From contig MNCI01023302.1 in NCBI GenBank assembly GCA_015680685.1, forward strand, positions 100,145 to 164,144: a DNA stretch of 64,000 nucleotides, in the 5' to 3' direction. A model generated the notes under the pieces. The model saw only the letters and a program-made list of their open reading frames with translations. It searched no databases and was not told the DNA's origin. The position numbers and the translations under genes were made by a program. This DNA is from Gnetum montanum. Lineage: Eukaryota; Streptophyta; Gnetopsida; Gnetales; Gnetaceae. The stretch's first letter is position 1. Every line of letters starts with the position of its first letter. Below are positions 57,021 through 64,000 of this stretch, one piece after another.

Positions 57021-57838
57021 ATGGCAATGGGTATCCACCCAATGTTTTCAACATACCAGCATACAGGCCCTTCAACTTCGTTCCCAGTCACTCTTCCTTC
57101 TTACTCTGCCCCACTATTGCACCCAACATCGGTGATGTCTACATTTTCATATGTGCATACTCTACCTACGTCACAACTTCATGTAGGTTCTTCTTCAATC
57201 CCCTTGTCTACACTTGTCCCATCATCATTAGCAAGTTTAACCCCAACCGCATGGTGGGCAACAACCACCTCTTTTCCAACAACTCAGACGTCTCACGTGC
57301 AACCATATGTGCAGCCTCAAACATATCAATTCCTACATGTAGCCCAACCAAGCATGGGGTGGTGGGCCACCCACACCACTGGGTAGATGACCATCCATAT
57401 GCCACCACCTATGGTAGCCATTCCTGTGGCACCACTTGCTGGGTTTTGGGCTACCCAAACGACACCACTGGTAAGAGTTGCTCCAACAACACCCCCAGTA
57501 GGACTGGTGGCTGCACCGTCAGTGCCACCAGTAATGGTTTCTTTAGCAGCATCACAACCACCTGCAACATTCCCAAGTCTGGATCAAGCTTTCCAACTCA
57601 TCCATACCCTCACTAAAGAGATCGAACGACTTAAGGCCACCGGTTCTAAAATCATCCAGGTCATGGACTTTTACCATGATGATCCTATCAGCCTAATTGT
57701 CCCTATGCTCACGTTGCCCCCTGGGGTGCCACTCATCCAATTTACAAAATATAACAGGGAGGGTGATCCGAATGCACATTTGGTAACCTTCAAATCTGAA
57801 TCCTTGTTGTTGCAACCATGGCCTCGCACCATCATCCA
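57021..57838 (+). pseudogene. gag: Truncated gag of element A
   Basis: One frame from ATG 57021 to about 57838, broken only by a TAG at 57384-57386, so this is the best preserved gag of the right half. The N-terminal 190 residues are rich in P, S, T, A and V. Then SLDQAFQLIHTLTKEIERL (matching SLDQAF in element B) and FTKYNREGDPNAHLVTFKSE (matching NGEEDPNAHLVTFRSE). Homology with element B stops at TII (57835), within the capsid domain. From there the sequence is the LTR of element B, which cut the gene. Confidence 0.85.
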
Positions 57839-58944
57839 TGAAACACGATAAAATTTTAGGTCTCGACATGAAGACTACAAATTTGGCTAAGTGTTAGAAC
57901 AATAACACTTTCTGCAAAGGTGTTACGCTGCGTAGCGTAGCACACTACTATGCTGCACAGCGTAGCGTAACACCTTGTTACGTAGTGTTACATGTTGTTA
58001 CACGCTAACATGCTACATAGCATAGCGTAGCATACTACTACATTGCATAGTGTAGCATAGCATAACACCCTATTACGTTGCGCTGTTAAGCACTATTACT
58101 CACTATTACGTGGTGTTACGTGCTATTACACACTATTACGCTACGTACTATAGTGTAACACCCTATTATGCTACGCTATTACACGTTGTTACAATGTAAC
58201 ACCCACCACACTACCACATGGCACCTAATTTGCATTTTGGGCTAACCTTAGCCCTATAAATACCTCTATTCCCTCTTTTGAAAAAAAAGAAGAGGAATAA
58301 GAGAAGGGCGGATGCTTCCATTTCTTGGCATTTGGCATTTTGGCATCTTGGCATTTAACTTCATGGGCAAACGAGACCTAGAGGACACCATATTGATAGA
58401 GAGGTACAACTACATAGCATGGTACACTGCAACTCCATTGCAACCTAGTAGGACATCATGCAGTGCATTGTAACTACTAATCCAGCAGGCATAGTTTATC
58501 ACAATGAGCACCAAATTTCATAGCCCGATACCACCGAGGCTGTGATTGCGCTCCTACTATGCTTGTTGTACACTCTGCATACCTGTACCCCTTTTTTAGG
58601 ACAATGCATCTTTCTATTTAAACTCTCTTTATGTCTGATTGCAGCATTTATTTCTTGGCATTGTTAAACGTTCAATCATGTCTATTGTCTTGTTACACAC
58701 TTTAGCATGTTTCTACTACTATGCGCATTACATTTTCTTTTATTTTACTACCATGTGTTCTATTTAAAATCATTGTTTGCAAAAGGGTTATTGTACACTA
58801 GTTAAGTCCCTTTCTGATCGACCATACTGTTCAAGGCACCCTAAATTCATTTTTTTTAGCATGGCCCTCACATGGATTCAGGGTTACGCTGTGCGCCCGA
58901 AGACCTCTTGGTGTTTCCAGCCACTAACTTTTTCTGTCGCTACA
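57839..58944 (+). mobile_element. LTR of element B
   Basis: The likely start is TGAAACACG at 57839, where gag homology of A ends; the likely end is CGCTACA at 58944. Contents: a CTAAGTG core at 57889, a dense palindromic word array (57919-58197), TATA box CTATAAATA (58254-58262), then sequence aligned to element A (TTATTGTACACTAGTTAAGT at 58788, CATGGCCCTCACATGGAT at 58860). About 1.1 kb. The partner LTR must lie beyond the window. Confidence 0.75.
57919..58197. repeat. Dense array of GTTACGCTGCGTAGC-type palindromes
   Basis: Some fifteen overlapping words of the types GTTACGCTGCGTAGC, TAGCGTAACACC, GTTACGTAGTGTTAC and GCTACATAGCATAGCGTAGC stand in about 280 bases. Nearly every word is followed by its complement, so many alternative hairpins are possible. 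It ends 57 bases upstream of the TATA box. Confidence 0.85.
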
Positions 58945-58970
58945 ATTTTTTGGTGCTACAAGAAGGGCTT
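58945..58970 (+). promoter_or_regulatory. Primer-binding-site-like sequence of element B
   Basis: TGGTGCTACAAGAAGGGCTT starts at 58951, six bases after the LTR end. Confidence 0.55.
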
Positions 58971-58984
58971 GAATTAGTAGTTGT

Positions 58985-59165
58985 CATACTTAGCATTTTT
59001 TCTACATTTTCATACTTAGCATTTTTTTTTTTGCATTTCCATACTTTGCAATTTTTTTTTGCATTGTTACACCTAGCCATTTTCTATATTTCTATACTTG
59101 GCCATTTCCCTGCTACTGACAGACTTCGTCATTTTTCTATTGTTTTCAGAGTTAGCCATTTTTTA
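58985..59165 (+). repeat. Leader minisatellite of element B, about 26-29-bp units
   Basis: Seven units of ATACTTAGCATTTTTTNNNC type (ATACTTAGCATT, ATACTTTGCAAT, ACACCTAGCCAT, ATACTTGGCCAT, AGACTTCGTCAT, AGAGTTAGCCAT) lie between primer site and gag. Element A lacks it. The core is the complement-related form of the CTAAGT minisatellite at 9770-10560. Confidence 0.8.
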
Positions 59166-59198
59166 CAACTAGAAACTCTCACAACCTAATCTGTGAAT

Positions 59199-61322
59199 AT
59201 GAATCCAAATCAACCTTCCATGTTGGTGTCTAACACATTTGATACCGCAACCCAGCCAAAGCATGCCGCATTAAGCCATGAACAATATAATTTTGTTTGT
59301 GCCAAAATCTAAGCAAGATTACTAGTGGATTACCTTGATTTAGAGGCAAAAAAGAACTACGAACAAGTCCACTGAAATGGACGAAAGTATAACCCCTTCT
59401 TGTTTGACATAATCCCACTCACGGAGCCCTACCACTAGTTATTGTCCCAATTTATCCGTGCAAACAAGCATGATGTAGGTACAACCTACGAGGAAGCCTC
59501 ACAGAATGAGGAAGATGAGTTTGAGGCCCACTCTAAGCATGAGAGCCCCCTCCACACCATCTTCCAACAACCACTCCCTAGTACAGCTCCTCCTTGGTTT
59601 GGTCCACCCATCTCCTCCAAGATGGTAACCATGCCAATTCAACCTTCCTCACAAGCAACTAATGCTTTTTCCCAACACTATGCTCATGCATAGGCCACCT
59701 CCCAGCCCCAAACAACTCAGGCATCCTACATCCCACCTATCTCATCGATGTCTATGGTGTCCATCCAACCCACCCATGTGTGGCCCACTCCAATCACCAC
59801 ACCAATCGCTCAGCCATTATATCAGCAATCATCCACTACGACGTTAAATTGGCAGACACCACAACCAAAAATTCTACCCTATGCTATGCAACCAACCCAA
59901 CCCCAGCCAATGCAACCAACTGGCACATCCCAAAGCTTGGATCAGGCATTCTAGCTAATCCAAAGCTTGATGGAGGAGATCAACTAACTTAAGGCTACCT
60001 CCTCTAACACCATCAAGTTCGTAAACTTCTACCAAGATGATCTCATAAGTCCTATGGTATGACCTCTAACTCTTCCAACTAGGGTCTAGCTCCATAATTC
60101 ACCAATTACAATGGTGAAGAGGACCCCAATGCACACCTGGTCACATTTCGATCTGAATGCCTACTCCTTCAAGCTTGGCCACATACCATCATGCGCGTGT
60201 TCCCCATGTCATTCACTGGTAAGGCCTTGGATTGGTATCGCACACTCCCCAAGGCCTCAATCTCCTCTTTGGAAGATCTCATAAGCTAGTTTGTGACACA
60301 CTTCCAGTACAGCCTAAAGCCTGAAGCAACCCTTGACCAACTTATGCAAGTTAAACAGGGGCCTCTAGAGCCCATGCCAAAATTCCTCCAACGTTGGAAT
60401 GCTACATTGAGTGGAATGCTACATTGATTGAAATGCATGAATCCCTAGCAGAGGCACATCTATTGGTCATCTTTAAGGGTGTAATAAATGACTTCATCAA
60501 GTCCAAACTGTATTATCTAGCCCCGAAGTCTCTTAGCCAAGCCTTTGCCCAAATGAGAGGCATAGAGGAAGTAGCGCAAGCTAGTAATGACCCAGCTTAT
60601 GTGGCCTATAGAAACCAACATCCTTGCAAGTAAAACACAACAATGATAACAGTAGCCACAAACACAAAAGCAACCAACCGGGGCCCGATAGCTAAGCAAC
60701 CCAAAGCCCCAACTAACAAAACTACCAATTCTAGCACCAACTCACCTACATTGATGGGGGCTACCCCAAGACCCAACTTTTAGTGCAAGGATCACTCAAA
60801 GTATACACCACTACCGATGCAACCCTCTCAACTACTAGAGCAACTCTTGAAAGCTGGGCAAATCCAACACAAACATGTATCAACAATTACTCGCCAAAAA
60901 CATGATAGGTTCTACAAACTACTAAGGAACCTCTCTTTAGCAATACCAAACAAGCCCCAGTTCCACAACACTTCATGCTGAACCAATACTGTCATTACCA
61001 CCAATTGGCTGGTTACAGTATAGACAACTATCGTGCTTTGCAGGATGACCTGCAGAGAATGATAGAATGTGGCCAACTAGTATTCAACATGGTGAGTCAA
61101 TCCAACATAGATGATGCCTCCTATGTCATAAATACCATTAGCATAGGTGGTAAGGCTAAACCTACACAACAACCTTTTGTGATCCATGTGCCTCCCAGCA
61201 AGGCAAGGGTCCCCTCTGCCTCCACAGCAAGAGTCCTCTCTTTGTTATCAAAGTGCCACCTCGAGCACCCACAGCACCCTTTGTGGTCAAAGTTCCACAG
61301 CAACCATATGATAAGATGTTAA
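59199..61322 (+). pseudogene. gag: gag of element B
   Basis: ATG 59199 (MNPNQPSMLVSNTFDTATQP). The N-terminal 240 residues are rich in P, Q, S and T, in one frame with stops at 59691 and elsewhere. SLDQAF is near 59937. After a frame change the capsid reads DPNAHLVTFRSECLLLQAWP, MSFTGKALDWYRTLPKAS and DQLMQVKQGPLEPMPKFLQR (60110-60390), then, after a short duplication of TGGAATGCTACATTGA at 60395-60426 which shifts the frame, EAHLLVIFKGVINDFIKSKL and QAFAQMRGIEEVAQASNDPA (60433-60600). A zinc-knuckle relic YCHYHQLAGYSIDNYRALQD is at 60985, where G-Y and N-Y replace the usual G-H and C. Inactive. Confidence 0.85.
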
Positions 61323-61984
61323 ATTGGCATGACGCAACAACAACAACCGCTAAGAAACCTTTTGTTATCAAAGTGCCATAATGAGTTGGTCACACAACAA
61401 CTCCTAAGCCACCCTTTATCATAAGGGTGCCACAACATGGTGGCCCCTTACCTACCTAAAGCCCAACAATGGGCAACATCTTGATCCCTCATCCTTCAAG
61501 GGTTGATCCCACTAGCAACCTGGGTAGGCCCACTAAATGGCAATGCAAGAGGAAAAAAAAGCACCTTGCAACCCCCATGGCTGAAGCAAAGGCCACAACT
61601 AGCAAACAAAAACTAAACACTAGGGCCCCTACCTCCACACAGTCCAAGCAAACCAAGCCCAAGTCCCCCTCCCGAGAGATCTTTCTTTCAAGCCACATGG
61701 AGGAAGTTAAAGCCAACACAACAGCTAATGACAAGTACTTTGTAGCTACATTAACCCAGATATACGACCTGGTCATCACTTCATCTGCTCACTACCAAGC
61801 ATTGGCCAAGATCTTGGCCTCCATTCTTGTTATGGAGGACATCCCTGCAGATGAGGCATCCATACATGCAATGATGTTTCCTCCTACACCACAAGAATTG
61901 AGTTCAACATCCCTAGTATTTTGTAACAATGTAGTTGAAGTCAACCCCGAACGAGGGGAAGTTACTACAACTCCCCTATCAATT
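61323..61984 (+). pseudogene. Gag-protease linker of element B
   Basis: Open frame 61469-62002: the first half is rich in K, T, P and S (TSKQKLNTRAPTSTQSKQTK), a disordered linker. The second half is helical (YFVATLTQIYDLVITSSAHY, LAKILASILVMEDIPADEAS). It continues in the same frame across a TAG at 62000-62002 into the protease. At 61190-61420 the words CTTTTGTGATCCATGTGCC, CTTTGTTATCAAAGTGCCAC and TTTTGTTATCAAAGTGCCAT repeat irregularly (FVIKVP motif). Confidence 0.7.
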
Positions 61985-62340
61985 AGCGTACATGCTAGGT
62001 AGTGTACAATTCACAAAGTTCATGTTGATGATGGTGTAGCAACAAATGTAGTATTGTACTCTGTCATCAACAAGCTAGGCCTGGCAAATGAAATCAGGTA
62101 AACCAAAACCATGTGTCTAAAATCCTTCAACGGATCACGTGTCATAGTTATGGGTACAATCAAATTAGCCTTTGTGGTAGGAAAGTAATTTCCCACTAGT
62201 ACAGATTTCACTATCATAGAGGAGATTCCAAGATTCAACATGATTCTAGGCAGGCCTTGGCTAGCCTAACTAAGGGTCATCTCCTCTCCCATCCACCAAG
62301 AAATCCACCTTCCATATGAAGGTGGTCAAGTTATCATCCA
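61985..62340 (+). pseudogene. Aspartic protease of element B
   Basis: It would cut the Gag-Pol precursor. In frame with the linker: IHKVHVDDGVATNVVLYSVI (active-site loop DDG at 62027-62035), NKLGLANEI, LKSFNGSRVIVMGTIKLAFV, FTIIEEIPRFNMILGRPWLA (62243-62263), then SSPIHQEIHLPYEGGQVIIH. This is the pattern ...FNG...G-I...ILGRPW...HQ of non-chromovirus plant gypsy proteases. Three in-frame stops. DDG may be a family form and not a lesion. Confidence 0.85.
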
Positions 62341-62700
62341 TGGTAATAATGCTCCCTCTTCGACTATCCATGACATAGACATGGTGCAAGTTTTAGAAGA
62401 AGAGTTTCTTGGTGGTACACCTATAACAACCAATGTAGCGCCTAAGGTTAACACACTCGAATGAGTGGTTGAAGCCAATAGCTTCCAAGAGGATCCTAAG
62501 CCTTGCACACTCCCTAATCCATGCCTAGTTAGGAAGCAACTGCATGACCAAGGCTTTCCCTTGGCCAAAAATGTGGGTGCCTGCCTACCCTTTGCCTCCA
62601 CTTTCCATGCATTTTTAACTTTTTTTTACATTGCACTAGCCTACGCATTTACATTATGCCTACTTAGTTAGATCAAGAATTTCATTTTTTGCACATATTT
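62341..62700 (+). pseudogene. Post-protease coding remnant of element B
   Basis: Frame continues: NAPSSTIHDIDMVQVLEEEF, then from 62465 VVEANSFQEDPKPCTLPNPC followed by LVRKQLHDQGFPLAKNVG. Such a segment precedes RT in related polyproteins. From about 62610 on the frame becomes hydrophobic and then noncoding. The block PNPxxVRKxLHD returns at 63430-63465. Confidence 0.65.
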
Positions 62701-62789
62701 CTTTTACTTTGTTTATGCATCCATCCATTTAGCTTACGCATTACCTCTGAAAACATAAAAAAAAACTATAAAACATGAAACTACAAAAA

Positions 62790-62850
62790 CACATGGCCCG
62801 AAAAGGCCTTAAACTAGCCTACAGCCCAGAACGACCTAAAACTATCACTT
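62790..62850 (+). repeat. Two isolated units of the 27-bp minisatellite
   Basis: ATGGCCCGAAAAGGCC then TTAAACTAGCC, and CAGCCCAGAACGACC then TAAAACTATC: two diverged units of the array at 63703-64000, about 900 bases before it. Confidence 0.75.
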
Positions 62851-63017
62851 TTTGCATTGTTTTTCTTTCATTCATCCATTTTAACCTTGTTTACAATATG
62901 TATTTCTTGATGTTGTTTTTTGTATAGTTGATTTTTTTAAGATCTTGTAGACACACAGCATGACTATGCATGTAGCATCACACCTTATACAAGCAAGGTA
63001 AGCACTAGTCCACTACG

Positions 63018-63236
63018 ACTATAAACTGGCACAGATCGTCCTTGGATCATGACGTTAAACTAGCACAATAGCTCGTCCTTGTGTCATGATTTTAAACTGG
63101 CACAACATCCACTGTCCACTACAACATTAAACTAGCATCCAACAGTCTGCTAGGACTATAAACTAGCACATCACAGTCTGCTAGGCCCTTAAACTAGGTT
63201 CACAGTCTGTCAGGACTTTAAACTGGCACAACGTGC
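63018..63236 (+). repeat. TAAACTRGCAC repeat, about 27-40-bp units, seven copies
   Basis: TAAACTGGCAC or TAAACTAGCAC recurs at about 63022, 63055, 63091, 63127, 63160, 63190 and 63220, with CAGTCTGCTAGGAC-type filler in the later copies. The TAAACTAGC core links it to the 27-bp array. Confidence 0.8.
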
Positions 63237-63510
63237 ACATGGAGTAAGGTTTAGAGATAGAAATCTCTAAAAATGAAGCCCCTATTCAAACTGAAACACC
63301 ATGTGTGATAGATGAACAAGCCAAAGCCATCGACTCAAGTGAAGAAACAACATGGGCTAAGTTACCCTTTCAAATGGTAGACAATAACATAGATGAATAC
63401 CACTACAAGGTGTCTCGGCCATATGCCTCGCCTAACCCACGTCGAGTTAGAAAGAAATTGCATGATTGAAACTTGTTTTTACATCACCTTAGCGAATTGT
63501 TATACTTCTG
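63237..63510 (+). pseudogene. Coding remnant between minisatellites (element B)
   Basis: Frame with AKLPFQMVDNNIDEYHYKVS and RPYASPNPRRVRKKLHD, ending TGA at 63467. PNPRRVRKKLHD is the second copy of the block at 62518-62553 (PNPCLVRKQLHD). The coding region therefore either resumes here after the first two repeat blocks or was duplicated. Confidence 0.55.
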
Positions 63511-63680
63511 ATTTATGTTTTACATTAAATTTATTATTTGCATGATTTACATTTCACATTAAGTTTTCCACTTGCATAATTTACATTTTACATGAAGTTT
63601 GCTATCTGCATTATTTACATTTTACATTAAGTTTGTTGTTTTCATTATTTACATTTTACATTAAGTTTTCTAATGGCATT
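63511..63680 (+). repeat. 34-bp minisatellite, five units
   Basis: ATTTACATTTTACATTAAGT starts units at 63511, 63545, 63579, 63613 and 63647, each followed by a TTGC/TTCATT-type end. The period is exactly 34. AT-rich, noncoding. Confidence 0.88.
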
Positions 63681-63702
63681 ATCCTTGTTACCAACACCTT
63701 AC

Positions 63703-64000
63703 GCAATGGCCCGAAATGGCCTAAAACTAGCAATGGCCCGAAATGGCCTAAAACTAGTAATGGCCCAAAATGGCCTAAAACTAGCAATGGCTCGAAATGA
63801 CCTAAAACTAGCAACAGCCTAGAATGGCCTAAAACTAGCAATGGCCCAAAATGTCCTAAAACTAGCAATGGCCCAAAATGGCCTAAAATTAGCAATGGCC
63901 TGAAATGACCTAAAACTAGCAACAGCCTAGAATGGCCTAAAACTAGCAATGGCCCGGAATGACCTAAAACTAGCAATGGCATGAAATGGCCTTAAACTAT
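63703..64000 (+). repeat. 27-bp minisatellite, eleven units, continues beyond window
   Basis: Units of GCAATGGCCCGAAATGGCC plus TAAAACTA start at 63703, 63730, 63757 and so on to the end. The length of 27 keeps all frames open, giving a nine-residue repeat in the reverse translation (LGHFGPLLV). That frame is a by-product, not a gene. Each unit holds the inverted pair GGCC...GGCC and a TAGC/GCTA-related border. Confidence 0.92.

Noticed and set aside
57208-57616. ORFs at 57208-57408 (-) and 57251-57616 (+)
   Set aside because: Shadows of the gag frame of element A, which continues through 57021-57838.
61489-61779. Minus-strand ORF over the gag-protease linker
   Set aside because: Antisense of the K/T/P-rich linker that is in frame with the protease.
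63656-63982. Minus-strand ORF with leucine/glycine-rich nonapeptide repeat
   Set aside because: Direct product of a 27-bp minisatellite whose unit is divisible by three; no start context or relatives.
63703-64000. CRISPR-like array
   Set aside because: Repeats are contiguous without unique spacers, and the genome is a plant's.

Overview
This 64 kb window looks like repeat-dense nuclear DNA of a seed plant with a very large genome, most likely a gymnosperm. That is inference from the content: stacked, decayed Ty3/gypsy elements of the Athila and Tat type, a Copia relic, an endogenous caulimovirid-like pararetrovirus, AT-rich spacers and no intact host gene. No bacterial features (operons, ribosome binding sites, CRISPR) are present. 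Nearly every reading frame carries stops, so most coding entries are pseudogenes.

Layout. 1-1.7 kb: a GATATC promoter fragment, a three-unit 300-bp tandem repeat and a reverse-strand piece of an Athila-type LTR. 2.0-3.7 kb: Copia pol relic (+). 4.5-5.3 kb: an unidentified gene-like relic and a tRNA-derived SINE-like repeat (both -). 6.0-8.0 kb: Tat-type gypsy pol (-) with two RNase H domains. 8-13.3 kb: purine-rich DNA, a poly-G/N artefact, a CTAAGT minisatellite and unrecognised sequence. 13,353-22,136: element 1 (+), a complete LTR element flanked by a perfect 5-bp duplication (GCCTC), holding gag and a second ORF but no pol. 24,630-33,216: element 2 (-), the same family inverted. 33.2-38.1 kb: pararetrovirus relic (-). 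38,154-50,977: element 3 (+), a 12.8 kb Athila-type element with gag, protease, RT, RNase H, integrase and the same kind of extra ORF. 51.2-54.8 kb: gag-protease relic of another gypsy element (D). From about 54.8 kb to the end: two related gypsy elements, A (LTR plus truncated gag) and B (LTR, leader minisatellite, gag, protease, then three minisatellites running off the window).

How the parts relate. Elements 1 and 2 share with element 3 a homologous gag, a homologous 3' ORF (globular N-terminal domain plus long coiled coil), similar LTR ends, poly(A) signal region, primer binding site and polypurine tract. They look like a pol-less family that could be mobilised in trans by an element-3-like partner. 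A recurring and possibly undescribed feature is that each LTR family has its own cluster of short self-complementary words just upstream of the TATA box: GATATC in elements 1/2, GATGCATC-like in element 3, GCTACGCTGTGTAGC-like in A/B. In elements 1, 2 and 3 the same family-specific words plus a TATA box recur inside the element, upstream of the extra ORF, followed by a polypurine-like G tract. In elements 1 and 2 there is also a conserved splice acceptor at the start of that ORF. This looks like an internal promoter echoing the LTR.
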